A stretch of DNA of 64,000 bases from Bacillus sp. NEB1478 (GTDB lineage Bacteria; Bacillota; Bacilli; Bacillales; Fictibacillaceae), in the NCBI RefSeq assembly GCF_031582965.1, contig NZ_CP134049.1, positions 3,224,001 through 3,288,000 on the forward strand, written 5' to 3'. Positions within the stretch are counted from its first letter, which is position 1. Every line of letters begins with the position of its first letter. The translations under genes were made by a program, and so were the position numbers. Positions 51,995 to 61,120 of this stretch are shown piece by piece. The notes beneath the pieces were generated by a model. It ran no database searches. It saw only the letters and a program-made list of their open reading frames with translations, and was not told the origin of the DNA.

Positions 51995-52511
51995 AAAAAG
52001 AGGCTGGATGATTGCTGCTGCCCTGCAGGTTTTATTTCTCCTCTTCATTGCTGGAAGCTATTACAGCATTGATTATATTGGAAAGGAAATAAAAATCAAG
52101 ACCGAACCTATTGACCCGACGGACATACTATACGGGGATTATGTAACGCTTAATTTTGATATCAGCACCGTTCCAATTTCTGAATGGCATGGTAAAGAAG
52201 ATTTATCAAATCGAGGACAGAGTCATGTTTATGTTTTATTAGAAAAAAACAAAGATGGCTATTACGGCGTTTCCGGTGTGTATCCAAATAAACCTGAAGC
52301 TTCTGGCAATCAAGTAATACTAAATGCAAGAGCTGACCGCGTTTGGATCGGTAATGGATCCGCAGATCAGCTACAGCTAACGTATGGGTTTGAACGATAT
52401 TATGTACAGGAAAACACAGGGAAAAATCTAGAAGAAAAAGCTAGTGATATGGATGTAACAATCGGCGTTGCTCCTTGGGGGGCGAGTAAAATACTCTCAC
52501 TAACCCCCTAA
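51987..52511 (+). CDS. GDYXXLXY-domain membrane-anchored protein
   Basis: The 174-residue protein starts MSKKRGWMIAAALQV with one membrane helix (about 7-25) and carries the hallmark YGDYVTLNFDIS (GDYxxLxY variant with Phe), then a beta-rich extracytoplasmic domain with ERYYVQENTG. GGAGGG supports the start at 51987. The function is unknown; it is the partner of the DUF2157 protein. Confidence 0.85.
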   Translation: MSKKRGWMIAAALQVLFLLFIAGSYYSIDYIGKEIKIKTEPIDPTDILYGDYVTLNFDISTVPISEWHGKEDLSNRGQSHVYVLLEKNKDGYYGVSGVYPNKPEASGNQVILNARADRVWIGNGSADQLQLTYGFERYYVQENTGKNLEEKASDMDVTIGVAPWGASKILSLTP

Positions 52512-52525
52512 TAAACCCCTAATTT

Positions 52526-52560
52526 TGAAAAGCCTCTTCGTAAAGGGGCTTTTTTTCTTC
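52526..52560 (+). terminator. Intrinsic terminator after the GDYXXLXY gene
   Basis: AAAGCCTCTT and AAGGGGCTTT (52529-52552) pair with one mismatch, followed by Ts. Confidence 0.82.
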
Positions 52561-52607
52561 GGTTTAAGTTTATCGATTTCGGGAAGATTTATATTGAGGT
52601 GAAAACA

Positions 52608-52952
52608 ATGTCTGATACAAAAATAATCGAACTTAAAGATATAATTAACCGTTGGTCTGGCAGACAAATCGCCATTCGAAAAGAAGAAACTGGAGATATT
52701 GATGAAATTAGAATTTCTCTAAATGAAGCAACATTCGAACAAAGAAATGCAGAAGACGACTATTTGGGTGACAACATCTTGTTTTTACACGGAACCGCTT
52801 ATGCCAGAGAAGAAGGGTCTGAAATCGAACTTCCAGCTGTCCTTTATGAAATTCCTATCGATGGAATCAATGATATTCGTCTGGATGATGATATTGTGTC
52901 ATTTGAAACAAGCCGTGCTCAATATGTTATTCACAATAATGAAAAGAGCTGA
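52608..52952 (+). CDS. Conserved-type hypothetical protein
   Basis: The 114-residue acidic protein (MSDTKIIELKDIINRWSGRQIAIRKEE...) looks soluble and beta-rich; I do not recognise a domain. GAGGTG eight bases before the ATG fixes the start, while the in-frame GTG at 52599 lies inside that box. It is single and ends in a terminator shared with hemAT. Confidence 0.7.
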   Translation: MSDTKIIELKDIINRWSGRQIAIRKEETGDIDEIRISLNEATFEQRNAEDDYLGDNILFLHGTAYAREEGSEIELPAVLYEIPIDGINDIRLDDDIVSFETSRAQYVIHNNEKS

Positions 52953-52971
52953 ATAATACCAGCTCTTTTCT
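52940..52971. terminator. Bidirectional terminator before hemAT end
   Basis: AAAAGAGCT and AGCTCTTTT form a perfect 9-bp stem (52942-52969). The stem overlaps the last codons of the upstream gene. Confidence 0.82.
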
Positions 52972-52975
52972 CCTG

Positions 52976-54286
52976 TTAGATCTTATGAGCAGTATCTGTC
53001 AGGTTGTCAGCAGAAACGGCAATCTGACCTACCGCCTTCGTTAATTCTTCAATTACTTCAGCCATTACTTCTACTTCTTTTTCAAGTGCGATACTCTTTT
53101 TATTGCTATCGTCCATCGTTTTCAAAATCGTTTCAAAGAAATTGGATATTGTAACAGATTCAGTTACACTTTCATTAACAATATAATGGATTTTATTCAC
53201 AGAATCTAAGACGGCTTTAATACTGAATTCCGTATTTATAACAAGCTCTGAAACACCAGAAACTGATATTTTCGTCTGATCTGCCAGCTTGCGTACCTCT
53301 TGTGCTACAACCGAAAAACCCCTTCCAGCCTCCCCTGCCCGAGCAGCTTCAATGGCTGCATTGAGCGAAAGCAGATTGGTTTGTTCAGCAATCCCGGTTA
53401 CTATACTTACCACATCATTAATTTTATGTGCAGCTTCTTCTAATTTTGATAAGTCAGAGGTAATTATTTCTGATTGTTTTTTTATTTCATAGATCATTTT
53501 CTGATGGCCGTCCAGTTTGCTTTTACCTGCTATGGATTGATGTGTTACTTCATTCGCAGAATCGGCACTATTTTTCGCAAAGTCAACAACTTCATCAGCT
53601 TTTGAGGATAATTCCTGAAGCGCTGCACTCGTCTCTTCCGAAATACTAGCTAATTCATCCACGGAGTTTCCAACGGATTGAATAATCAATTGTTTTTGTT
53701 CTTCATGTCGCTCCCGCTCTTTAATTTGTTCTGCCTCAAATGCTTCCAGAACAAGCTGCTGTTCAAAATTGAGTATTTTTGTCACAGCTTTTACAGCTCT
53801 TTGATACTCTTCCTTATCTCTTATTCTGTCATCGAAAATAGATAACATGGATAAAAGCATATCCTGAAACGAACAAATATACCATTTTGGCTGTAAACCG
53901 ATTCTAAAATGGATATGCGCGATCACTCTTCTTTGCTCAATAAACTTCATATCAATAACTCCACTGAACATCTCATGAATATGTCTCATTAATGTAACTT
54001 TCAAACGTTCCACAGAACTATGCTTTTGAATGATTTCAAGCAAACCTGGTACATATTCTATATTTTTATAAAACTGAGAAACAATTTGCTCGATATTTTC
54101 TTTAATTAAAGGCTGCAGCGATTTAATAATCACTAGATCTTCTTTCGTCATTGAAATCATTTTTAATTGCTTATGCCAGTCACTTGATGCGGGTAAATGA
54201 ACCTTCACCTTCTTTTCATATTCAGTTGAAACAAAAAACAAATCTTCCTCTTCTTTTTTTATAAAAAGGTTTAACAGAGACCCCAT
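52976..54286 (-). CDS. hemAT: Globin-coupled aerotaxis sensor HemAT
   Basis: The 436-residue soluble chemoreceptor has an N-terminal globin domain (about 20-185) with the proximal haem His in [13 protein letters not shown] (about residue 126) and a C-terminal MCP signalling domain with the hairpin tip [33 protein letters not shown] (in part). It binds oxygen through haem and signals to CheA. Linked to haem metabolism by cofactor only. The start follows AAGG by seven bases. Confidence 0.92.
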   Translation of the reverse strand: MGSLLNLFIKKEEEDLFFVSTEYEKKVKVHLPASSDWHKQLKMISMTKEDLVIIKSLQPLIKENIEQIVSQFYKNIEYVPGLLEIIQKHSSVERLKVTLMRHIHEMFSGVIDMKFIEQRRVIAHIHFRIGLQPKWYICSFQDMLLSMLSIFDDRIRDKEEYQRAVKAVTKILNFEQQLVLEAFEAEQIKERERHEEQKQLIIQSVGNSVDELASISEETSAALQELSSKADEVVDFAKNSADSANEVTHQSIAGKSKLDGHQKMIYEIKKQSEIITSDLSKLEEAAHKINDVVSIVTGIAEQTNLLSLNAAIEAARAGEAGRGFSVVAQEVRKLADQTKISVSGVSELVINTEFSIKAVLDSVNKIHYIVNESVTESVTISNFFETILKTMDDSNKKSIALEKEVEVMAEVIEELTKAVGQIAVSADNLTDTAHKI

Positions 54287-54451
54287 TTACATGCCTTCTT
54301 CCTATTAATTGCTTCTTTAACACTATCCTAATTTTTGTAACAATGATGTGACTTTTATCACTTTTTGCCGCTTTCTGGTTTTATCTGGCGCATCTTGGGT
54401 ATCTTTAAGTAAGTGAAAATCAACAATCAAAAAAAGTAAGGAGTGGTTCAC

Positions 54452-54604
54452 ATGTGGAAAAAGAGATGGGTTGCAGGTACACTAGCTGCGATGATGACTT
54501 TAGGTGGATTAACTGCTTGTGGTGATGGTGTTGATCAAGATAACGGAGTAGATGACGGTAAGCAAAATGATGAAATGGACAAGAAAAATAAAGAAGAAGG
54601 ATAA
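54452..54604 (+). CDS. Small acidic lipoprotein
   Basis: The 50-residue protein starts MWKKRWVAGTLAAMMTLG and has the lipobox LTAC (Cys about 26), leaving a 25-residue Asp/Lys/Glu-rich mature part (GDGVDQDNGVDDGKQND). GGAGTGG precedes the ATG. I do not recognise the family. It is followed by a diverged copy of the GACGAAGAGATT repeat and a terminator. Confidence 0.78.
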   Translation: MWKKRWVAGTLAAMMTLGGLTACGDGVDQDNGVDDGKQNDEMDKKNKEEG

Positions 54605-54605
54605 A

Positions 54606-54640
54606 CCGACGAAGAGATTTGCCGTTTATCAATCAATAAG
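54606..54640. repeat. Diverged copy of the GACGAAGAGATT repeat
   Basis: CGACGAAGAGATTTG...TTTATCAATCAAT resembles the unit found twice at 36751 and 36931. It sits between a stop codon and a terminator. Confidence 0.55.
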
Positions 54641-54675
54641 AAAACAGGAGCTCCTATCAGGCTCCTGTTTTTTTA
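54641..54675 (+). terminator. Intrinsic terminator after the small lipoprotein
   Basis: AACAGGAGC and GCTCCTGTT (54643-54669) pair perfectly, followed by seven Ts. Confidence 0.88.
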
Positions 54676-54682
54676 ATCCCTA

Positions 54683-56710
54683 TTAACTCACTGCGCGTTT
54701 TTTTTCTGTTTTGCCTTGCTGAAGCTGATACATCTGGTAGTAGCGGCCTTTTTGCTCCATTAGATCGTTATGATCTCCGCGTTCTACGATCATGCCTCGA
54801 TCTAAAACGAGAATTTGGTCTGCGCTCTTAATTGTTGAAAGTCTGTGAGCGATGATGAAAGTCGTACGCCCGCGTTTCAAGACATCAAGTGCATCCTGGA
54901 TTACTGCCTCTGTTTCTGTATCAATACTTGCTGTTGCTTCGTCCAGAATGAGAATAGCAGGATTATAAGCAAGTGCTCTAGCGAATGAAATCAGCTGACG
55001 CTGACCAGAAGACAGCGTACTTCCTTTTTCTATTACCGGTTCATCTAATCCCTTTGGCAGATTATTTATGAACGGCATCGCACCTACATCTGTTAAAGCT
55101 TTTTCGACCTGTTCTCTCGTTATCTCAGGATTATCCAAACTTACATTTGAAGCAATCGTTCCAGTAAACAAGAACGGATCTTGAAGAACAATCCCCATAT
55201 GCTGACGAAGTTCTTGTTTGGATAATTCCATGATATCTGTTCCATCGATCACGATCTTCCCTTGCTTAATATCGTAAAAGCGGAACAACAGATTCATAAT
55301 CGAGCTTTTTCCTGATCCTGTGTGTCCGACTAATGCGATCGTTTCTCCTTGGTTCGCATTAAAAGTAATATTTTTTAGAACAGGCTCTCCCTCTACATAG
55401 CTGAAAGTAATATCCTTAAATTCCACATTACCTTTATAACGGTCGATCTCGTTTTCCGTAACTGTCTGACCTGGCTCATCCATCAGTACAAACACTCTCT
55501 CTGCCGAAACAAGTGCCTGCTCAAGCTGTGCAAGCTGATTGACCATCCCTGTCACCGGGTGGAACATACGGTTCAAATAGTCAACAAACGCATAAAGAAC
55601 ACCGATGGAAATAACGGAACCTACTCCGAGTGACTGACCTCCAAAGTGCCAGATAAACGCCATGAAAGCGAGATTTTTCAACAAAAGCACAAGATTGTGC
55701 CCTGTTAAACCATTCAAGCTCAATAATTTATTTTGGAATGTAAAATATTCTTTATTCATTGTTTCAAATTCTTCAGTTGTCTCTCTTTGTCTTTTAAAGG
55801 CCTGAATAATCGGCATTCCATTAATAGATTCATTAATCATCCCATTAATATCACTGAGCGTCGAACGAATCTTGTGATTGTAATGTGATGCAAATTTTCG
55901 ATAAACCACGATCCAAACAACTAATATTGGTAAAAGAACTAAACAAATTGCTGCAAGCTTCGCATCAAGCAAGAAAAGTGCTGTAAATATTCCGGTTAAA
56001 TAAATGATTCCTGTGAAGAAGTTTGCAAGTACGTTAATAAAAAGTTCTTTAATTGCTTCTGTATCATTCGTAATTCTCGATACGATTTTTCCTGCCGGCT
56101 GATTGTCAAAATACGTAATCGCTACACGCTGAACATGTGCGAACACATCCTGACGAATCTTTTTAATAACGAGATTTGATGATCGCTGCAGCATATAACG
56201 CTGACCGTATTGGAAGAAACCTGCAAGGACTAATAATCCTAAGTACAGCATCATCAGTTTCATCATACCCGAGACCTCCGGCTTATAAAATCCAAATGTC
56301 TCACTTACACTCAACTTATCAGCTTGATAAGCTTTCGTCTTTCCTTTATATGAAATTACGACTTCCCCGCCCTTAATGGATCGGTCGCCGTCAAAAGAGA
56401 TAGGCTGATCAATTACATAATAATCTCGTTTAACCTGAATTACTCTGATTGTTTTTCCTTTATCTTCTCCTGGATCAAAATGATCACTTCGTTTATACCA
56501 GTTTCCTTCGTACTTCGCAGCTGATTTTTCTTCTCCATCAACTTGGTACCATGGTTTTTCGATCCCAAGAATATGTTTATCGATCATTGTTTTTGCGATA
56601 AAAGGTCCTGTTAACTCTGCTGTTATTGCCACTGTAAGCATGAGCAAACCTAAGATGAAATGCTTCTTATATTGAAGTGCGTATTGAAACAGGCGTTTTC
56701 CAACGTTCAT
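54683..56710 (-). CDS. bmrD: Heterodimeric multidrug ABC exporter subunit BmrD
   Basis: The 675-residue half-transporter has six membrane helices with a large insert between helices 1 and 2 (about 45-140), the known feature of BmrD/YheH. The ATPase has Walker A GHTGSGKSS, signature LSSGQRQLI, Walker B ILILDEATASID (catalytic Glu present) and H-loop IAHRLS. It pairs with BmrC, two bases upstream. The exporter effluxes drugs and dyes in B. subtilis. Confidence 0.92.
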   Translation of the reverse strand: MNVGKRLFQYALQYKKHFILGLLMLTVAITAELTGPFIAKTMIDKHILGIEKPWYQVDGEEKSAAKYEGNWYKRSDHFDPGEDKGKTIRVIQVKRDYYVIDQPISFDGDRSIKGGEVVISYKGKTKAYQADKLSVSETFGFYKPEVSGMMKLMMLYLGLLVLAGFFQYGQRYMLQRSSNLVIKKIRQDVFAHVQRVAITYFDNQPAGKIVSRITNDTEAIKELFINVLANFFTGIIYLTGIFTALFLLDAKLAAICLVLLPILVVWIVVYRKFASHYNHKIRSTLSDINGMINESINGMPIIQAFKRQRETTEEFETMNKEYFTFQNKLLSLNGLTGHNLVLLLKNLAFMAFIWHFGGQSLGVGSVISIGVLYAFVDYLNRMFHPVTGMVNQLAQLEQALVSAERVFVLMDEPGQTVTENEIDRYKGNVEFKDITFSYVEGEPVLKNITFNANQGETIALVGHTGSGKSSIMNLLFRFYDIKQGKIVIDGTDIMELSKQELRQHMGIVLQDPFLFTGTIASNVSLDNPEITREQVEKALTDVGAMPFINNLPKGLDEPVIEKGSTLSSGQRQLISFARALAYNPAILILDEATASIDTETEAVIQDALDVLKRGRTTFIIAHRLSTIKSADQILVLDRGMIVERGDHNDLMEQKGRYYQMYQLQQGKTEKKRAVS

Positions 56711-56712
56711 GG

Positions 56713-58473
56713 CTACACCGCCTTATTGTCATTTAAATTTTGTTCAATCTGCTGGCGTTCATGCTGCTCTTTATACCAGCCGTCTTTAGCTATCAAATCT
56801 TCATGTCTGCCTTGGTCAGCAATTTTCCCGTCATCAATAACGATGATCCAGTCCGCATGTTCAACAGCAGATAATCTGTGAGTCGTGATAAAAGTAGTTT
56901 TACCAGCTCGTTCTTTTCGAATATTTGAGATGATTGCTGTCTCTGTTTTTGCATCAACTGCAGACAGTGCATCATCAAGAATTAAAATTTCAGGGTCCAC
57001 GCACAGTGCACGCGCAATCGAAACACGCTGTTTCTGACCGCCTGAAAGTGCCACACCTTTTTCACCAACAAGAGTGCCTAAACCTTCTGGCAAGTACTGT
57101 ACATCATTTTTAAAGGAAGCCATTTCTAAAACGTGGTTTAGCTTATCTTCATCTGCTCCGCTATTGCCGAACAAAATGTTTTCCTTAACTGTTTTTGAGA
57201 AAAGAATTGCATCTTGTGGCACGTAACCGATCCAGCCTTGAAGATCCTGTAATGCGATGTCCTCAATATCAACACCCGAGAAGCTGATTTTGCCCTCTTC
57301 TCCTACTGGATACTCTCTTAACAATTGTTTGAGAAGTGTTGTTTTTCCACTTCCGGTTCGACCCACAATTCCTAACGTTTCTCCTTTTTTAACTGTTACA
57401 TCGATATTCTTTAGGTTATCTACTTCTGATGAAGGATAACGGAAAGATACATCTTCAAATTTAATAGTTCCTGGATCCGTCAATGGCACAAGATCTTCTC
57501 CATCTTTTACATCTGGCTCATAAGCCAATGTTTCGTTTACACGGTCGAGTGAAGCACTTCCACGCTCCATTACGTTAATTAATTCGCCTACTGCAATCAT
57601 CGGCCAGATTAGCATACCGAGGTAAACATTAAAGGTTACAAGTTCTCCAAGTGTGATCGAATTGTGAAACACCATGTATGCTCCATACCCAAGACCTATC
57701 AAGTAACTCAGTCCGACAAGGATTTTAATCGTCGGTTCAAAAAGTGCATCAATCCTTGATACAGCGAGGTTCTTTTCATATACATCTTCAGTTACTTGAT
57801 TAAAACGGGCAACATCCGCTTCTTCCTGAACATAAGCTCGGATTACACGAACACCTTGAATACTTTCCAAAACAGAGTCGTTCATGTCACCGAACGCATC
57901 TTGTGCAATTGTAAAACGTTCATGCACTTTTTTTCCGTACTTTTTAATGATATAAGCAATAATCGGTAATGGAATAAGTGCTGCAAACGTTAACTTCCAG
58001 CTGATCATGAACCCCATCACAAATATGATCGTAAGCATAAATAGACTTGAATCAACAAGCGTTAAAATACCAAATCCTGCTGTCATCGCAATCGCTTTCA
58101 AATCGTTTGTTGCACGAGCCATCAAGTCGCCTGTTCTATTCTTTTCAAAGAAAGTCGGTGTCATCTTCAACAGATGTCTCATAAATTTCGAACGCATCGT
58201 TCGTTCAAGAATCTGGGCGCCTCCGAACAGCTGAAACAGCCAGATGTACATCGAAATATACATGCCGATCAGCACAGCAACGAAAATACCTAGCTTCTGC
58301 ATCATCTCTTCTTTCGTAAACGTTCCCATATGAATGGAATCAATCGCATTACCTACAAGTTTCGGAGGAATCACTTCAAGAATCCCAACAAACGTAAGCA
58401 AGACAACCGCTACCGTATATCGCTTCCAATGTTCTTTAAAGAACCACGAAAGCTTACCTAAAACTGAAAACAT
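56713..58473 (-). CDS. bmrC: Heterodimeric multidrug ABC exporter subunit BmrC
   Basis: The 586-residue half-transporter has six membrane helices (about 15-300) and an ATPase with Walker A GRTGSGKTT, signature LSGGQKQRVSIARAL and Walker B ILILDDALSAVDA. The residue after the Walker B Asp is Asp instead of catalytic Glu, so one ATP site of the heterodimer is degenerate, as known for BmrC (YheI). Upstream are small ORFs and two terminators that suggest attenuation control. The ribosome binding site GAGAGGAGAG is good. Confidence 0.92.
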   Translation of the reverse strand: MFSVLGKLSWFFKEHWKRYTVAVVLLTFVGILEVIPPKLVGNAIDSIHMGTFTKEEMMQKLGIFVAVLIGMYISMYIWLFQLFGGAQILERTMRSKFMRHLLKMTPTFFEKNRTGDLMARATNDLKAIAMTAGFGILTLVDSSLFMLTIIFVMGFMISWKLTFAALIPLPIIAYIIKKYGKKVHERFTIAQDAFGDMNDSVLESIQGVRVIRAYVQEEADVARFNQVTEDVYEKNLAVSRIDALFEPTIKILVGLSYLIGLGYGAYMVFHNSITLGELVTFNVYLGMLIWPMIAVGELINVMERGSASLDRVNETLAYEPDVKDGEDLVPLTDPGTIKFEDVSFRYPSSEVDNLKNIDVTVKKGETLGIVGRTGSGKTTLLKQLLREYPVGEEGKISFSGVDIEDIALQDLQGWIGYVPQDAILFSKTVKENILFGNSGADEDKLNHVLEMASFKNDVQYLPEGLGTLVGEKGVALSGGQKQRVSIARALCVDPEILILDDALSAVDAKTETAIISNIRKERAGKTTFITTHRLSAVEHADWIIVIDDGKIADQGRHEDLIAKDGWYKEQHERQQIEQNLNDNKAV

Positions 58474-58529
58474 ATTAATCTCTCCTCTCGATCTCTCTGT
58501 CTGTTTTTATTAAACATTTGTTTAACGAG

Positions 58530-58589
58530 CTACCCAAAAAGTGTATGAGCCTTGCGTTCTAACCACACCATTAACATGTCTTTTTTCAT
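58530..58589 (-). CDS. Putative 19-residue peptide before bmrC
   Basis: MKKDMLMVWLERKAHTLFG is encoded behind GAGGAGG (seven bases from the ATG). It lies after the two attenuator hairpins and 56 bases before bmrC. The spacer contains the palindrome TTAAACATTTGTTTAA (58510-58525). It may be a second leader peptide of the bmr operon or a small protein. Confidence 0.55.
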   Translation of the reverse strand: MKKDMLMVWLERKAHTLFG

Positions 58590-58652
58590 CTGATTTCCTC
58601 CTCAATTTTATATCTATTGAAAAAGAGAATTCTTTCCCTTTTAACAATCCAG

Positions 58653-58689
58653 AAAAATAAAAAAGCATACCACTCGAAGGCGATATGCT
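58653..58689 (-). terminator. Attenuator terminator 2 of the bmr leader
   Basis: On the minus strand AGCATATCGC pairs with GTGGTATGCT (10 bp, two G-U) around a CTTCGA loop, followed by TTTTTTATTTTT (58664-58689 plus tail). Confidence 0.85.
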
Positions 58690-58701
58690 CTAAAAGACAA
58701 T

Positions 58702-58737
58702 AAAAAACACACGTCACGATTGGATGTGACCTGCGTG
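58702..58737 (-). terminator. Attenuator terminator 1 of the bmr leader
   Basis: On the minus strand CACGC-AG-GTCAC pairs with GTGACGTGTG (10 bp with a two-base bulge), followed by six Ts (58708-58737 plus tail). Confidence 0.75.
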
Positions 58738-58779
58738 AAAGTATGTATAAAGAAAGGGCAAAAAAATGCGGAAAGTATC

Positions 58780-58878
58780 CTAATACTTCTTTTTCGGCAG
58801 GCCATGATATTCAGTTGTATTGTGAACTACCATTACAATAAAGCGTTTAATATGAGTTTTGACTGATGTGCTTACCAT
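58780..58878 (-). CDS. Putative 32-residue leader peptide of the bmr operon
   Basis: The frame MVSTSVKTHIKRFIVMVV... (32 codons) starts behind AAAGGATG and ends in KKKY 43 bases before terminator 1. In B. subtilis, bmrCD expression is controlled by ribosome-mediated attenuation through a leader peptide (BmrB). This ORF has the position of bmrB; sequence identity with it cannot be judged here. Confidence 0.65.
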   Translation of the reverse strand: MVSTSVKTHIKRFIVMVVHNTTEYHGLPKKKY

Positions 58879-59262
58879 GACACAACCATCCTTTCCATAA
58901 TCTTGTAGTTTTGTAACTTTGTAAATCTTAACACTTTTCTAATAACTATGTCAATTCCATTTTAATATGCAATTTAATTTAATTTGTACTTCAATATATG
59001 AACAATTTAGTGTAAGGGTGTGTCCATTTTTTATTTAGGCTGTTTTGTGAATGTTGTTGCTATTGAGTGGTTAATTTCCACTTCTGATCACTGGCTTTCC
59101 GTTGGCGTGCGGTGGGGATTCGAGAGAGATGAATTTTTATCGTCAAACGTATCATTTTGTGGTTTAAATCAGACAATTTGAATTAAAAGCGGAATATTTT
59201 TAATGAATTGGACTGAATGAGCCGATTTCAATGCTGCCCAACACACTTAACTAACCAGTTTG

Positions 59263-59347
59263 GTTGATAATCTCACGAAAATTTCCATAATCCCGCGAAT
59301 TTGCTTCATAATCTCAGGAGTCGACATCAATCGTCATAATGCGACAA
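59263..59347. repeat. Tandem array E, 20-21-nt period
   Basis: The core CATAATCTCANG recurs at 59267, 59287, 59308 and, displaced, 59336. Variants include ATAATCCCGCGAATTTG. It lies between the ribH terminator and the bmr leader, both minus strand. The stretch 58879-59262 holds no gene; 59085-59120 (CTTTCCGTTGGCGTGCGGTGGGG) resembles a remnant of the GC-rich dispersed repeat seen at 16447. Confidence 0.7.
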
Positions 59348-59379
59348 CAACTCATCGCTATTCATCTAAAAAATTCACA

Positions 59380-59411
59380 AACAAAAACCCCGTCATCACC
59401 ATGACAGGGTT
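59380..59411 (-). terminator. Intrinsic terminator after ribH
   Basis: AACCCCGTCAT and ATGACAGGGTT (59386-59411) pair with one mismatch; on the minus strand TTTTTGTTTG follows. Confidence 0.85.
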
Positions 59412-59427
59412 CACACAGAAGGATATT

Positions 59428-59898
59428 TTACTTATTGAATTGACGTGATAAGTTCGCCATCTCTATTGCAGATACGGCAGCTTCCCAGCCTTTGTTGCCA
59501 GCCTTTGTTCCAGCTCGCTCTATCGCCTGTTCAATAGAATCAACAGTTAAAACGCCGAAAATTACCGGCACACCGCTTGTCATTGCTGCCTGAGCAACCC
59601 CTTTTGCTGCTTCGTTACAAACATAATCAAAGTGAGGAGTCGAACCGCGAATAACTGCGCCTAGTGTGATAACAGCATCGTAATTCCCGCTGTCAGCCAT
59701 TTTCTTTGCGATCAAAGGAATTTCAAATGCACCAGGCACCCATGCGATATCTACATCGTCCTCTGAAATACCGTGTCTTTTAAATGCATCTTCAGCACCT
59801 GAAACAAGTTTATCTGAAATAAAATCATTAAATCTTCCTGCTACGATTCCTACTTTTAATCCTGTACCAATTAAATGTCCTTCAAACAATTTAGCCAT
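59428..59898 (-). CDS. ribH: 6,7-dimethyl-8-ribityllumazine synthase
   Basis: RibH condenses the ribityl pyrimidine with dihydroxybutanone phosphate and forms 60-mer capsids with riboflavin synthase. The 156-residue protein has [43 protein letters not shown] (catalytic His in HFDYV; shown in part) and [20 protein letters not shown]. It is the last gene of ribE-ribBA-ribH. Confidence 0.96.
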   Translation of the reverse strand: MAKLFEGHLIGTGLKVGIVAGRFNDFISDKLVSGAEDAFKRHGISEDDVDIAWVPGAFEIPLIAKKMADSGNYDAVITLGAVIRGSTPHFDYVCNEAAKGVAQAAMTSGVPVIFGVLTVDSIEQAIERAGTKAGNKGWEAAVSAIEMANLSRQFNK

Positions 59899-59915
59899 AG
59901 ATGGTTCCTCCTGTT

Positions 59916-61109
59916 TTAAAAGTGAAGCATGTGCCCCAATTTACTTTTTTTCGTTTTTAAATAATTCTCGTTATTTTCGTTATGAGGCATTTGAAGAGGC
60001 ACCCTGTCTGTAACCTCTAAGTCATAGCCTTTTAAGCCCGCAATTTTCCTTGGATTATTCGTTAAGAGTTTCATTTTATTGATGCCGAGCTCTTTTAAAA
60101 TTTGAGCACCAATTCCATAATCTCTTAAGTCTGGAGCAAATCCTAGCTGTTCGTTCGCTTCAACTGTATCCAAACCTTGCTCCTGCAGCTTATAAGCTCT
60201 CATTTTATTAATAAGACCAATACCTCTTCCTTCTTGTCTCATATACAGCAAAACGCCCGAACCTGCCTGCTCAATTTGGCGAAGTGCTGCATGAAGCTGA
60301 GGGCCGCAATCACAGCGATGTGAACTAAACACATCCCCTGTTAAGCACTCCGAGTGAACCCTCACCAGTACGGGCTCGTCTCCTGCAATATCACCTTTTA
60401 CAAGGGCAACATGCTCTTTATCATCAACCGCATTTGAAAACCCGATCGCTTTAAATTCACCGAATTCTGTAGGAAGTGTGATTTCAACTTCTCTCTTTAC
60501 CATCTGCTCAGTTTTGTTTCGATAAGTAATTAAATCTTTTATCGTAATAAGCTTCATTTCATGCTTTTTCGCAAGCTCGATCAATTCTGGTACACGAGCC
60601 ATTGTGCCATCTTCTTTCATAATCTCACAGATGACACCCGCAGATTTGCTTCCAGCCATATTTGCCAGATCAATAGCTGCTTCTGTATGACCAGCTCTGC
60701 GCAAGACACCGCCCTTTTTACCGATAAGCGGAAAAACATGACCGGGACGCTTGAAATCCGCTGATACAGATTCACTGTTAACAAGTTCACGAACCGTTGT
60801 CGCTCTTTCTTGAGCGGAAATTCCTGTAGTAGTCGAGATATGGTCTACACTGATTGTAAATGCAGTCCCATGTGAATCAGTATTCGCAGCGACCATCGGC
60901 GTCAAATCTAATCGTGATGCGATTTCTTCTGATATTGGCGTACATACAAGCCCCCGTCCGTGGGTAACCATGAAATTGATTGATTCCGGGGTAATTCCTT
61001 CTGCTAATGCTATAAAGTCGCCTTCATTTTCACGATCTTCATCATCCACAACGATTATGATCTTTCCAGCTTTTAAATCTGCAACCGCTTCTTCTATGGA
61101 GTGAAACAT
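59916..61109 (-). CDS. ribBA: Bifunctional DHBP synthase / GTP cyclohydrolase II
   Basis: The N-terminal domain (about 1-200) is 3,4-dihydroxy-2-butanone-4-phosphate synthase ([24 protein letters not shown]). The C-terminal domain is GTP cyclohydrolase II with zinc Cys residues in [17 protein letters not shown] and the RQEGRGIGL motif. Both entry reactions of riboflavin synthesis are thus in one 397-residue protein. The order after ribE is the usual Bacillus one. Confidence 0.96.
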   Translation of the reverse strand: MFHSIEEAVADLKAGKIIIVVDDEDRENEGDFIALAEGITPESINFMVTHGRGLVCTPISEEIASRLDLTPMVAANTDSHGTAFTISVDHISTTTGISAQERATTVRELVNSESVSADFKRPGHVFPLIGKKGGVLRRAGHTEAAIDLANMAGSKSAGVICEIMKEDGTMARVPELIELAKKHEMKLITIKDLITYRNKTEQMVKREVEITLPTEFGEFKAIGFSNAVDDKEHVALVKGDIAGDEPVLVRVHSECLTGDVFSSHRCDCGPQLHAALRQIEQAGSGVLLYMRQEGRGIGLINKMRAYKLQEQGLDTVEANEQLGFAPDLRDYGIGAQILKELGINKMKLLTNNPRKIAGLKGYDLEVTDRVPLQMPHNENNENYLKTKKSKLGHMLHF

Positions 61110-61120
61110 TTACTCTCCTC

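Noticed and set aside
5207..59347. Arrays considered as CRISPR
   Set aside because: Units are contiguous with no unique spacers, units vary, and no cas genes are present.
59260..59448. Plus-strand ORF of 62 codons across array E and the ribH terminator
   Set aside because: No ribosome binding site, overlaps a terminator and the ribH 3' end; the open frame follows from the repeat.
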